This document shows positions 51,405-60,666 of a stretch of DNA of 64,000 nt, piece after piece (the stretch's first letter is position 1; every line of letters starts with the position of its first letter). Position numbers and translations under genes: made by a program. The DNA lies in assembly GCF_000315485.1 (NCBI RefSeq), contig NZ_JH992942.1:164028-228027 (forward strand). Direction: 5' to 3'. The notes under the pieces are model-generated. The model saw only the letters and a list, made by a program, of their open reading frames with translations. It was not told the origin of the DNA and made no database searches. Source of the stretch: Bacteroides oleiciplenus YIT 12058. GTDB lineage: Bacteria; Bacteroidota; Bacteroidia; Bacteroidales; Bacteroidaceae.

Positions 51405-53297
51405 TTAGGTTTGCAGTATTCCATTTATAGAACTAATCCTCCCTTCTTCCAATAGCTGGTGTACAGCTTCGGTCAGAAGTTCTTTATCTACCAATATTTG
51501 TTCGGCGAGGTTTGCCGGAGTGACTGATTCTTCCGCAAGAAGTTGGAGCACTTTATCACGTAACTCTTCCATTGAAATCTCCTGTGGTACTTCTTCTGCA
51601 TGGTGGCTGAGACAAACATCGCATATCCCGCAGTTGTGTTCATTCTTCTCGCCGAAATAACGTAACAGCATACGGCTGCGACAAATAGTGTCAGTCGTCA
51701 CATAATCTACCATTGCTCCGATTCGGTTTTCGTACCGTTCTTTACGTTCTTCATATACACTGCGTGATATTTGCAGTTGCTGCATGTCTATGCGTTCACG
51801 CGTATATATAATATAAGGTGTCTTCTTGTGGGGAATATAGTGGATGATGTGCATTTTAGACAAGCGTATCAGCATATCGTACACCCGTTGTCGGGTCAGC
51901 CCGCTACGCACAGCGAGCGTATCTTCATTGATAAAAATGTAGTCTGTAAACACACCGGTATAGGAGCGCAGGACGACTTGGATAAGCTTATCCATATCCT
52001 CTCCTAATTCCCGCAACTTGTATAGTTCGTCACGGCGCACGGTGAAGTAGAGGCGGGAAGCATTATCCTGTTCATCAGTATATTCCAGATAACCTGCCTG
52101 TGTCAGAATCTTCAATGCACTGTGGGCAGGCACAGGGAAGTACTTGAACTTCCGGCAGAAATCTTCCAGACTAAACTCTCTGACGCATCCCAGACCATCA
52201 CCCATAGCCATCTGGTAATAATATTGTAAGTGTTCGTACACCTGTTTGATGTAATCTTTCTCCGGGAAAGTATCCGGAATACGTTTATGGAGGGTAATCT
52301 TATCCGATTTGCCATACAAGGTAACGGCGTATGCCTTGTCGCCGTCACGTCCTGCACGTCCCGCTTCCTGAAAATAGGCTTCGATAGAGTCCGGCAGGTC
52401 AAGGTGGATGACGATGCGCACATCCGGTTTGTCAATACCCATGCCGAAAGCGTTGGTGGCAACCATCACCCGGCTTTCGCCCTTCTGCCAGCGGTGCTGG
52501 CGCACATCTTTGGTAGCATCATCCAGGCCGGCATGGTAAAAGTCGGCGGTGATGTCTTCATGGATTAAGAGTTCGGTGATCTCTTTAGTCCGGCGGCGGT
52601 TGCGTACGTAGACGATGGCACTACCGGGCATACGGCGCAGGATATGAAGCAATTCCCCAGTCTTGTTCTCCGTTTTGCGAACTATATAAGCAAGGTTCTT
52701 GCGCTCGAAGCTCATACGGAAAACATTCTCCTTCTTGAAGCACAGCCGTTCCTGAATGTCTTTCACTACTTCGGGCGTGGCGGTGGCAGTAAGTGCCAGT
52801 ACGGGGACGTTCGGCAATAAATCGCGTATTTCGGCTATTTTCAGATAGGCGGGGCGAAAGTCGTACCCCCATTGCGAGATGCAGTGGCTCTCGTCTACGG
52901 TAATCATACTGATATTCATCTTCCGTAATTTGGTACGGAAGATTTCAGTGTCCAGCCGTTCGGGAGATATGTACAGGAACTTGTAATTGCCGAAGATGCA
53001 GTTTTCTAGAGTGGTGATGATTTCCTGTCGGGACATTCCGGAGTAGATGGAAAGTGCTTTGATACCCCGTTTCCTCAGGTTCTGTACTTGGTCTTTCATC
53101 AGAGAAATCAAGGGGGTAACCACCAGGCAAAGTCCCTCTTTGGCAAGTGCGGGCACCTGAAATGTGATGGATTTACCGCCACCTGTAGGCATCAATCCTA
53201 ATGTATCCTTACCCTCGCCAATGCTGTTGATAATATCTTCCTGTATACCGCGGAAGTTATCATATCCCCAATATTGCTTTAAGATTTCCTTGTACAT
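51405..53297 (-). CDS. recQ: ATP-dependent DNA helicase RecQ
   Basis: The 630-residue helicase has Walker A LMPTGGGKSITFQ, the DESH box (VDESHCISQWGYDFRP), SAFGMGI-type motif (TNAFGMGIDKPDVR), QEAGRAGRDG, and the RQC zinc site (CRSRMLLRYFG, CGICDVCL). After RQC there is a winged-helix-like end, not an HRDC domain. It processes stalled forks and recombination substrates. It is 81 bp upstream in the transcript from the recJ stop side, same strand as recJ. Confidence 0.96.
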   Translation of the reverse strand: MYKEILKQYWGYDNFRGIQEDIINSIGEGKDTLGLMPTGGGKSITFQVPALAKEGLCLVVTPLISLMKDQVQNLRKRGIKALSIYSGMSRQEIITTLENCIFGNYKFLYISPERLDTEIFRTKLRKMNISMITVDESHCISQWGYDFRPAYLKIAEIRDLLPNVPVLALTATATPEVVKDIQERLCFKKENVFRMSFERKNLAYIVRKTENKTGELLHILRRMPGSAIVYVRNRRRTKEITELLIHEDITADFYHAGLDDATKDVRQHRWQKGESRVMVATNAFGMGIDKPDVRIVIHLDLPDSIEAYFQEAGRAGRDGDKAYAVTLYGKSDKITLHKRIPDTFPEKDYIKQVYEHLQYYYQMAMGDGLGCVREFSLEDFCRKFKYFPVPAHSALKILTQAGYLEYTDEQDNASRLYFTVRRDELYKLRELGEDMDKLIQVVLRSYTGVFTDYIFINEDTLAVRSGLTRQRVYDMLIRLSKMHIIHYIPHKKTPYIIYTRERIDMQQLQISRSVYEERKERYENRIGAMVDYVTTDTICRSRMLLRYFGEKNEHNCGICDVCLSHHAEEVPQEISMEELRDKVLQLLAEESVTPANLAEQILVDKELLTEAVHQLLEEGRISSINGILQT

Positions 53298-53307
53298 AGA
53301 AGTGAAG

Positions 53308-53379
53308 AATGAAGAATGAGGAATGAAGAATTACCATGCGGTGCAATCGCAGTTAATTCTTCATCCCTCATTCTTCATT
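53308..53379. repeat. 26-bp near-perfect inverted repeat between recQ and recJ
   Basis: Arms 53308-53333 and 53354-53379 pair over 26 bp with one mismatch (AATGAAGAATGAGGAATGAA in the left arm), with a 20-base loop. The right arm ends inside the recJ stop codon. It resembles a REP-type element. Confidence 0.8.
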
Positions 53380-55094
53380 TAATTGGGTTTAATATCCTCT
53401 ATCTGCAACTGTACTTCTCCCCGTTTGTGGGTGTTTTCTTCGATGGAGTAACAGATGTCGAATGAACGTTTAGTCTTGATGAAACGCACATGAGAACTTT
53501 GTCCGAAGGCAATACCATTCATTACATTGTTCGATTTATTGTCCACCAGTTCCAGTTTAATGTGCTCTTGGTCACGTCCCACAACCTTGCTCGTTCCATA
53601 ATCATACACGTTATGGGTGCAGAATATAGGTTTCGGATTGTCCGGTCCATAGGGGTTGAATTTCTTCAGGTCACTGAAAAATTTTGGATTGATGTCTCTG
53701 AAGTCTATCTCTGCATCAATATTGATGAGGGCACTGGTCTGTTCAGGAAGAATGTTCTGTGATACAAATTCTTCAAAACGTTCGGTAAAGGCGGTGACGT
53801 TTTCCACTTTCATAGAAAGTCCGGCAGCGTATGTATGTCCGCCAAAGTTTTCAAGCAAGTCGCGGCAATACTCGATGGCTTTGTACACGTCGAAACCGGA
53901 TACAGAGCGGGCGGAACCTGTTGCCATATCATCCGTGCGTGTCAGTACCACGGCAGGGCGGTAGTAAATTTCCGTCAGACGGGAAGCAACGATACCGATG
54001 ACCCCTTTGTGCCAGTCTTCATTGTATAATACGATGGAACGACGGTCGGCAAGTCCCTCCAGTTCAGCTACAATCTGGTTGGCTTCTTCGGTCATACTCT
54101 TGTCGAGATCCTTGCGGGTTTCGTTGTATTGGTTGATTTGGTTAGCCTTTTCCAAAGCTGTGGAGAAATCTTTTTCAGTCAGTAAGTCAACAGCTTCTTT
54201 CCCGTTTTGTATACGGCCTGAGGCATTGATGCGCGGCCCTATCTTAAACACGATGTCGCTGACAGTAATATCCTTTTCCGTGAGTCCACATACGTCGATA
54301 ATCGCTTTCAGGCCTACGCTGGGATTGCTGTTCAATTGTTTCAAACCGTGGAAAGCAAGTATCCGGTTTTCGCCCATGATGGGTACGATGTCCGAAGCAA
54401 TGCTCACGGCAACCAAGTCGAGCAGTGGAATAAGGTGATGAAATTCTATACCATTACTAATGGCAAATGCCTGCATAAACTTAAATCCTACGCCACAACC
54501 GGACAGATGCTCGTAAGGATACGTATTGTCTAAACGTTTGGCATTCAGTATAGCAGCGGCAGGAGGAAGTACATCATCGGGCACATGATGGTCGCAAATG
54601 ATGAAATCAATGCCTTTCTCTTTGGCATACGTTATTTCTTCCACGGCTTTGATACCGCAGTCCAATACGATAATTAGTCCCACGCCGTTTTCTGCGGCAT
54701 AGTCTATTCCTTTGGTGGATACCCCATAACCTTCGTTGTAGCGGTCGGGGATGTAATAGTCAATGTTCGAATAGAACTGTTGAATGAACTTGTAGACCAG
54801 GGATACCGCAGTGGTGCCATCTACATCATAATCTCCGTAAATCAGAATACGTTCTTTCTTTCCCATTGCCTTATTGAGGCGTTCCACGGCCAAATCCATG
54901 TCTTTCATCAGAAATGGGTCGTGCAAGTCGGGCAATTGCGGGCGGAAAAACTTCTTGGCATCCTGTGCCTTGGTTATTCCCCGCTTCACCAATAATCCTC
55001 CAAGAATCGGGCTAATCCCTAATTCCTGGGCTAATTTTTGGCTTGTCTCTGCCTGTTCGGGTGTAATGGGTTGATAATTCCATTTGTGGGTCAT
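53379..55094 (-). CDS. recJ: Single-strand DNA exonuclease RecJ
   Basis: The 571-residue 5'-3' exonuclease has the DHH-family motifs: YGDYDVDGTTA (DYDxDG), IICDHHVPDD (DHH), ASDIVPIMGENR and GPRINASGRI. The OB and the DHHA1 region (FGGHTYAAGLSM) follow. It works with RecQ and RecFOR in gap repair; recQ and recJ adjoin here. Confidence 0.96.
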   Translation of the reverse strand: MTHKWNYQPITPEQAETSQKLAQELGISPILGGLLVKRGITKAQDAKKFFRPQLPDLHDPFLMKDMDLAVERLNKAMGKKERILIYGDYDVDGTTAVSLVYKFIQQFYSNIDYYIPDRYNEGYGVSTKGIDYAAENGVGLIIVLDCGIKAVEEITYAKEKGIDFIICDHHVPDDVLPPAAAILNAKRLDNTYPYEHLSGCGVGFKFMQAFAISNGIEFHHLIPLLDLVAVSIASDIVPIMGENRILAFHGLKQLNSNPSVGLKAIIDVCGLTEKDITVSDIVFKIGPRINASGRIQNGKEAVDLLTEKDFSTALEKANQINQYNETRKDLDKSMTEEANQIVAELEGLADRRSIVLYNEDWHKGVIGIVASRLTEIYYRPAVVLTRTDDMATGSARSVSGFDVYKAIEYCRDLLENFGGHTYAAGLSMKVENVTAFTERFEEFVSQNILPEQTSALINIDAEIDFRDINPKFFSDLKKFNPYGPDNPKPIFCTHNVYDYGTSKVVGRDQEHIKLELVDNKSNNVMNGIAFGQSSHVRFIKTKRSFDICYSIEENTHKRGEVQLQIEDIKPN

Positions 55095-55301
55095 TTTATA
55101 TATTGTTTTTTCTTTTTCCTGTCTCGGGGTCGGAATGGAATTCTTTTCTCTCGAAAAAGGCCATATTCTCCAACAAGGTGTAAAGGTATGAAAAACTCTT
55201 GAAACGGAGGTGGATTCTATAGAAAAACTTTATGAAATAACAGTGGATATCAGAATTTACCTATTTATGGTTATCTTTGAAAGAAGATAAGCGGCATCTC
55301 A

Positions 55302-55334
55302 GCAAAACTTTTCATGCAAGCATGAAAGTTTTGC
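55302..55334. terminator. Hairpin between recJ and yaaA
   Basis: GCAAAACTTTTCATG pairs with CATGAAAGTTTTGC with one bulged T and a CAAG loop. It lies in the divergent gap. No T run follows; a regulatory hairpin is possible. Confidence 0.5.
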
Positions 55335-55347
55335 ATTCGATTTGCGT

Positions 55348-55355
55348 TATCTTTG
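55348..55355 (+). promoter_or_regulatory. -7 box for yaaA
   Basis: TATCTTTG lies 30 bp before the start codon. Confidence 0.6.
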
Positions 55356-55384
55356 CTTCCCGAAAACTTAATAAATGACGTGGT

Positions 55385-56149
55385 ATGTTGATATTCATCT
55401 CTTGCGCCAAAACAATGGCGGCACGTACTAATGTGAAGGTTCCTGAAATAACTGTTCCGCATTTTCAGGCGGAAGCGTTGCAGAATGCATTGGATATGGG
55501 GCAGTATTCTGCCGTTGAACTGGAACACTTGTTGCGAGTGAACTCTAAGATTGCTGCTGAGAACTACCTGCGTTATCAGGATTTTTTCTCAGAAGCTAAT
55601 CGTCCGATGCCTGCCATTTGCGCATATACCGGTGCCGTTTTCAAGCGTATATTACCGAAAGATTTTTCTACAGATGATTTTCTCTATGCACAGCATCATT
55701 TGCGTATCACCTCTTTCCTTTACGGATTACTCCGCCCGTTGGATGGGATAAAATCTTATCGGTTGGAAGGAGATGTGCGTTTGCCGGAGAGAGGAGAAAT
55801 GTCGATGTTTGATTATTGGAAGCCTTTACTGACGGATCTGTTTATAGCCGACATCAAGCAACAGGGTGGCATACTTGTGAATCTTGCCAGTGGTGAGATG
55901 AAGGATTTATTTGATTGGAAGCGGGTGGAAAAAGAAGTCCGTGTCATTACTCCCGAATTTCAGGTTTGGAGAGATGGTCAACTGAAAACGATTGTTATCT
56001 ATGCCAAGATGTGTCGTGGCGAAATGACACGTTTCATTATAAAGAATCGCATAGAACGTCTCGAGGACTTGAAAACCTTCGCATGGGAAGGTTTCGTTTT
56101 CGATGAAATCCGGAGTACGGATAGCCATTTGCAGTTTACGTTGGCTTAA
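55385..56149 (+). CDS. yaaA: YaaA-family peroxide stress protein
   Basis: The 254-residue DUF328 protein has MLIFISCAKTM, the helical middle with CAYTGAVFKRI and LRITSFLYGLLRPLDGIKSYRLEG, and a C-terminal YAKMCRGEMTRFIIKN. E. coli YaaA limits intracellular iron and DNA damage under peroxide. Its stop overlaps the aat stop by four bases, tail to tail. Confidence 0.95.
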   Translation: MLIFISCAKTMAARTNVKVPEITVPHFQAEALQNALDMGQYSAVELEHLLRVNSKIAAENYLRYQDFFSEANRPMPAICAYTGAVFKRILPKDFSTDDFLYAQHHLRITSFLYGLLRPLDGIKSYRLEGDVRLPERGEMSMFDYWKPLLTDLFIADIKQQGGILVNLASGEMKDLFDWKRVEKEVRVITPEFQVWRDGQLKTIVIYAKMCRGEMTRFIIKNRIERLEDLKTFAWEGFVFDEIRSTDSHLQFTLA

Positions 56150-56787
56150 TCTTTCCGCAAATAGTCCATATATTCCTCGTAGCTGATATATCTTCCTCCC
56201 ATTGACTTTAAGTGTGGTGTTTCAAACTGGCAGTCTATTAGTATGCCTCCGGTCTCGTGGAAGATTTGTGCCAGATAAATAAGCGCTAATTTTGATGCAC
56301 TGGGAACCAGTGAGAACATGCTTTCACCAAAGAAACAACGTCCTAATGTCACTCCGTAGAGGCCACCTACAAGGCGTTCTTCTTTCCATACTTCTACGCT
56401 GGCTGCAAACTTCTGTTCGTGCATGCGTGTGTAGGCTTCTGTCATTTCTTTACCGAGCCAAGCACCTTCCATGTCCATTCTCAATTCGCCGCAGGTGCGG
56501 ATTACATCGTGGAAAGCCTGATTGACGCTGAGGTCATACTCTCCTTTATTAATAAGCGTGCGCATGGAGTGGGAGATATGTACTTCCTCAGGGAAAATGA
56601 CGAAACGCTTCATAGGGCACCACCACTGTATTGTGCCTTCCTTGAAGGCATACCAAGGGAATATACCGTTGGAGTAGGCAAGTATGAGGCGGTCGATGGA
56701 AAGATCGCCGCCTACTGCCAGAAGCCCGTCGGATTCACCATAACGAGGGTCGGGAAAGGCTATTTCGTCAGTCAGTTGGAAAACCAT
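56146..56787 (-). CDS. aat: Leucyl/phenylalanyl-tRNA-protein transferase
   Basis: The 213-residue enzyme moves Leu or Phe from tRNA to the N-terminal Lys or Arg of a protein, marking it for ClpAP. GLLAVGGDLSIDRLILAYSNGIFPWY is the classic start, GRCFFGESMFS is the active core, and IDCQFETPHLKSMGG ends it. It starts 4 bp after clpA, in a clpS-clpA-aat operon. Confidence 0.96.
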   Translation of the reverse strand: MVFQLTDEIAFPDPRYGESDGLLAVGGDLSIDRLILAYSNGIFPWYAFKEGTIQWWCPMKRFVIFPEEVHISHSMRTLINKGEYDLSVNQAFHDVIRTCGELRMDMEGAWLGKEMTEAYTRMHEQKFAASVEVWKEERLVGGLYGVTLGRCFFGESMFSLVPSASKLALIYLAQIFHETGGILIDCQFETPHLKSMGGRYISYEEYMDYLRKD

Positions 56788-56791
56788 GTTG

Positions 56792-59020
56792 CTATTTCGT
56801 TGAGATTTGTAGTTTTAAGTTCTCCTTCTCTACTTGTACGCAAGCTATTCCTCCGGATTTCAAGCTGCCGAAGAGGATTTCGCGCATCAGTAACGGCTTC
56901 AGGTGTGAGGCTATCACACGGTCCATCTCTCGTGCACCGTATTCCGGTAGGAATCCCCGTTGCAATAGCCAGTCACGAGCTTCGGAACTTAATATCATTT
57001 CTACCTGGCGTGCTGCAAGCTTGCTGCTCAGTTCTCCGAGTTTCTTGTCGAGGATGAGCGAAGCCATCTCCCGGTTCATATCGTGGAATACAACCGTAGC
57101 CGAGAGGCGGTTGATAAACTCAGGCTTGAAGGTTTTCTTTACCTGTTTCAGCATAGCTTCTCCGGCTGTAATCTGACTGCTGAATCCGATGGATGCCTGG
57201 CGGGCATATTGTGCACCTGCATTTGAGGTCATAATGAGCACTACATGGCGACAGTCGGCTTTGCGTCCCTTGTTGTCGGTAAGCACGGCATAGTCCATTA
57301 CTTGCAACAAGATGTTGAATACATCGGGATGGGCTTTCTCTATCTCATCCAACAATAGCACGCAATGGGGAGTTTTACGGATGGCATCGGTCAATAGGCC
57401 ACCGTCTTCATAGCCTACATAACCGGCGGGTGAACCAATCAGTTTGGCTACGGTATGTTTTTCGGTGTATTCGCTCATGTCGAAACGTTGCAGGGCGATG
57501 CCCAGTTCGGTAGCCAGCACTTTGGCTACCTCGGTTTTGCCTACTCCGGTAGGTCCTACAAAGAGGAGGCTTGCCAACGGTTTGTTTTCATCCAGCAATC
57601 CGGCTTTAGACATCTGTACGGCTTCCACTACCTGGCGGACGGCTTCTTCCTGCCCGTAAATCCTGTTGCTGATACGTGCATACAGTGTTTCCAGCGAAGC
57701 GGTGTCTTCTTCTTTCATGGCAAGTGCATCTACTTTGCAGACGCGGGCGAGCACATCGGTAATCAGAGTTTTATCTACTACCTGCTCTTCGGAAGAAGTA
57801 GGATGTATTTCACGATAGGCTCCCGCTTCATCCACCAGATCGATGGCTTTGTCGGGTAGGAAGCGGTCGTTGATGTAGCGGGCGCTTGCTCTGACTGCAT
57901 AAGGGATGACGTCGGGCTGGTAAGTCACTCCGTGAAATGTTTCGTACTTTTCTTTCAGCCCTTCCACGATATGGATGGTTTCTTCGATGCTCGGTTCAAG
58001 AATGTCTATTTGTTGGAAGCGGCGTACCAGTCCTTTGCTACGAGCGAAGTAGCGATTGTACTCTTCGTAGGTTGTGGATCCGATGAAGCGAATCTCTCCT
58101 CCTTCAAGATAAGGTTTCAGCATGTTGGAAGCATCCATAGAACCGTCTCCTGTGCGTCCGGCACCTATCAGATTGTGTATTTCGTCTATGTAGATGATGG
58201 CATGGCCTTCACCCCGTATACCTTCCATAATGGTTTTCAGCCGTTTCTCAAAGTCGCCCCGGTATTGCGTACCTGCCAGCAGGGTTCCTAAGTCCAGCTC
58301 GTAGATGCGGCAACCCGATAGGCGTTCGGGAACATTGCCTGCCTCGATGCGTGCTGCCAGCCCGTAGGCGAGGGCAGTTTTGCCGACACCCGGCTCACCT
58401 ACATGCAATGGATTATTCTTCTCTTTGCGGCAGAGTACCTGAATGGTGCGTTCCAGTTCGGCTTCTCGTCCGATGAGTGGATTGTGAGTTTGCAGGCAGT
58501 CGTTCAGGCAAGTCACGTAATTTCGCCAGGGTTCGCTCTTTTCTTGTCCGGCAGTTTGCTCATAGACCATTTCTTCTGCTTCTTCATATTGCGAAATGAG
58601 TGAGCTGAGAAATTCCGGTAAGTCTTCTCCGATGGTTTCTTTCAAGAAATGTGCTGCCCAGGATTCCTTCAATTGAAGCATTCCTTGCACCAAATGCGGG
58701 ACATTCAGTTCCTCAGCACTCGAATAGTTTATCATCAGATAGGCGTGTTGTATGAGTTCATTCAGTTGCGCTGAAACTTCCAATTCATACTCCACACCTT
58801 CGGGGATGCTCTCTAACTCTTCAGTGAAATAATTCTCTAACGAGAGAGAAAGTTCCTCAACGTCACAGAAGAATTCTTGCAGGGCATTAAAAAAAGGCGG
58901 TTGCTCCAGAAATGCGTTCAATAAATGTTCGGGCATGATGAACTCGTGCCGGTAGGATAGCGCTTTTTTTTGTGCAGAGGAAAATGCACTGCTTACATAT
59001 TTTGTATTTTGTATGTCCAT
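56792..59020 (-). CDS. clpA: ClpA unfoldase
   Basis: The 742-residue AAA+ protein has a double Clp_N domain (residues 1-140), the first Walker A GEPGVGKT (208-215) and a second one (VGPTGVGKTEVAK), plus LDEIEKAHPDVFNILLQ. It feeds substrates into ClpP. ClpP is not in this window. It lies 15 bp after clpS and 4 bp before aat, so the three are one transcript. Confidence 0.96.
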   Translation of the reverse strand: MDIQNTKYVSSAFSSAQKKALSYRHEFIMPEHLLNAFLEQPPFFNALQEFFCDVEELSLSLENYFTEELESIPEGVEYELEVSAQLNELIQHAYLMINYSSAEELNVPHLVQGMLQLKESWAAHFLKETIGEDLPEFLSSLISQYEEAEEMVYEQTAGQEKSEPWRNYVTCLNDCLQTHNPLIGREAELERTIQVLCRKEKNNPLHVGEPGVGKTALAYGLAARIEAGNVPERLSGCRIYELDLGTLLAGTQYRGDFEKRLKTIMEGIRGEGHAIIYIDEIHNLIGAGRTGDGSMDASNMLKPYLEGGEIRFIGSTTYEEYNRYFARSKGLVRRFQQIDILEPSIEETIHIVEGLKEKYETFHGVTYQPDVIPYAVRASARYINDRFLPDKAIDLVDEAGAYREIHPTSSEEQVVDKTLITDVLARVCKVDALAMKEEDTASLETLYARISNRIYGQEEAVRQVVEAVQMSKAGLLDENKPLASLLFVGPTGVGKTEVAKVLATELGIALQRFDMSEYTEKHTVAKLIGSPAGYVGYEDGGLLTDAIRKTPHCVLLLDEIEKAHPDVFNILLQVMDYAVLTDNKGRKADCRHVVLIMTSNAGAQYARQASIGFSSQITAGEAMLKQVKKTFKPEFINRLSATVVFHDMNREMASLILDKKLGELSSKLAARQVEMILSSEARDWLLQRGFLPEYGAREMDRVIASHLKPLLMREILFGSLKSGGIACVQVEKENLKLQISTK

Positions 59021-59035
59021 ATCTTTTTTCTGTTT

Positions 59036-59344
59036 TTATTCTTCCTCCGGTGCAACGGTGAGCCGGAGCGGAAAACCTTCGCTACGTGCCATGCGGGTGG
59101 CTTTCTGTACTTTCGATTGTGCAATGTCGTATGTATAGATGCCTACCACTGCCGATTGGCTTTTGTGTACCTGCATCATTAGCGCTTCTGCTTCTGCCGT
59201 TGATTTATAGAATACGGTAGTAAGTATCTTTACGACGAACTCCATTGTGGTGAAGTCATCGTTATAGATTATCACTTTGAAACGCCGCGGTTCGCGCAGG
59301 TCTGTGCGTTCTTTTTCTTTGAAAGATGATTGTTGCTGTTCCAT
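59036..59344 (-). CDS. clpS: ClpS N-degron adaptor
   Basis: The 102-residue protein binds destabilising N-terminal residues and delivers them to ClpA. FKVIIYNDDFTTMEFVVKIL holds the pocket; AEALMMQVHKSQSAVVGIY completes it. No other Met is near the N-terminus, so 59344 is the likely start. Confidence 0.95.
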   Translation of the reverse strand: MEQQQSSFKEKERTDLREPRRFKVIIYNDDFTTMEFVVKILTTVFYKSTAEAEALMMQVHKSQSAVVGIYTYDIAQSKVQKATRMARSEGFPLRLTVAPEEE

Positions 59345-59352
59345 GATGGGGA

Positions 59353-59360
59353 CAAAAGTA
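59353..59360 (-). promoter_or_regulatory. -7 box of the clpS operon
   Basis: Minus-strand TACTTTTG lies only 8 bp before the ATG. Transcription would begin at or near the start codon, so the mRNA could be almost leaderless. Confidence 0.5.
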
Positions 59361-59568
59361 TAAAAAAAGAGGCATATTTGTCCTGCATAAGTTCTTCAAA
59401 TGTATATAGCCGGTAAAATCACTATAGGTTCAGTACTCGTTTGATGCAAACTCGGTATAGATTCGGTTCTAATTCGGTATAAATTCGGTTAGATGGTATA
59501 TTTTATGGGAAAGAACCGAATTTGCTTAAAGTAAATAGCAAATATGTAAAGAGGTAGATAGTTGTTGC
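59361..59568. other. Noncoding, divergent gap
   Basis: No gene seen. It carries array F (59450-59493). Confidence 0.55.
59450..59493. repeat. 11-bp tandem repeat array F
   Basis: Four units: ACTCGGTATAG, ATTCGGTTCTA, ATTCGGTATAA, ATTCGGTTAGA, at 59450, 59461, 59472 and 59483. Units 1 and 3 and units 2 and 4 resemble each other, giving a 22-bp higher period. An inverted copy ACCGAAT follows at about 59514. Confidence 0.8.
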
Positions 59569-59667
59569 ATATTTACGCAAAATGAAGAACTAAATACGCA
59601 ATTGAGGACAGAAAAAGAAAGCCAGCCCTTTACTTTTGCGCTTATCAAAACTTTAGAATAATATACT
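59569..59667 (+). promoter_or_regulatory. Duplicated upstream region, copy 1
   Basis: This 99-bp block ends at the PI-PLC start codon and matches 60666-60765 at about 76 of 99 positions by eye. It has a -7 box TACTTTTG at 59631-59638. TTTACGCAAAATGAAGA near its start is identical in both. Confidence 0.75.
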
Positions 59668-60666
59668 ATGGAACGAAAGTGCTTGCGAATGTTTTATGTG
59701 TTGGCTTGGATTATATCAATATCTAATTCTCTGGCTTGTGCCGGGAACGGTGACTTGCAAAGTGTTAATGCAGGCATACAGAACAGTAATGGTACAGGAA
59801 AAGAGGAATGGATGAAATCTCTTTCGGATACACTTCCAATGTGCAAAATATCCATTCCCGGCACGCACGACAGTGGCACCACCAAGGGTGGACGCATGCT
59901 GAAAACACAGGCAATGGACATTCCCGCTCAGTTGCGGCAAGGCATTCGCGCTTTTGATATCCGCCTGGAGAAGAAAAATAATAAATTAGGGATATTTCAT
60001 AGTCATGCTTTCCAGGATATATATTGGGAGGATAACGTATTACCCGCTTTCATAAGCTTTTTGCAGGCACATCCTTCCGAAACCTTGATTGTTTCATTGA
60101 AAAAGGAGGGAGGGGAATTAAAGGATTATGCTTCTTTATTATCAGCTTCTTTAAGCGCTTCTGCCCATCAGAGCTACTTCATTGCAGACTTCCGTCCGGA
60201 ATTGACATTGAAAGAGTGCCGCGGAAAGATTCTTTTTTTGCATAGGGATCATGCAATGAATAATTATCCGGGAGCTGCTTGTATCGATTGGAAAGATAAT
60301 GCCACTTGCCAGCTTACTCTTCGTAACAAAGACGGGAAGGAGGGCTATGTTCTGCTCGAAGATGAATATCAATATGAATCGGATAAGGAGGCCAGGAAGA
60401 AAATAGAGGTATGTATTCGCAATTTCGACAGGGTGTCCTCTGAACCTGTTGCTTCACGCCGATGGGGGATCACTTTCGTAAGTGCTACCGGGTTGCCTTT
60501 GGGAACGCCTATTGTCTTTGCCAATAAAGTCAATGCACCTGTGGCAAACTATTTGAAGAAAGCAAACAAACGGAATTGTGGTATTGTCTTCATTGATTTT
60601 GTAAATAAACAAGGAGGAAAACGTTTAGTGGAATATTTGATAAGTAGTAATATCAGTAATGACTGA
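59668..60666 (+). CDS. PI-PLC X-domain protein
   Basis: The 332-residue exported protein has a signal peptide and an X-domain of phosphatidylinositol-specific phospholipase C: MCKISIPGTHDSGT (His67), GIRAFDIRLEKKNN and FHSHAFQD (His111/His113), with LKKEGGEL and VLLEDEYQ. Bacterial PI-PLCs split PI or GPI anchors by forming a cyclic inositol phosphate. SNSLAC near residue 24 is a weak lipid-attachment site. It is next to a ROK kinase that shares its promoter-like DNA. Confidence 0.9.
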   Translation: MERKCLRMFYVLAWIISISNSLACAGNGDLQSVNAGIQNSNGTGKEEWMKSLSDTLPMCKISIPGTHDSGTTKGGRMLKTQAMDIPAQLRQGIRAFDIRLEKKNNKLGIFHSHAFQDIYWEDNVLPAFISFLQAHPSETLIVSLKKEGGELKDYASLLSASLSASAHQSYFIADFRPELTLKECRGKILFLHRDHAMNNYPGAACIDWKDNATCQLTLRNKDGKEGYVLLEDEYQYESDKEARKKIEVCIRNFDRVSSEPVASRRWGITFVSATGLPLGTPIVFANKVNAPVANYLKKANKRNCGIVFIDFVNKQGGKRLVEYLISSNISND

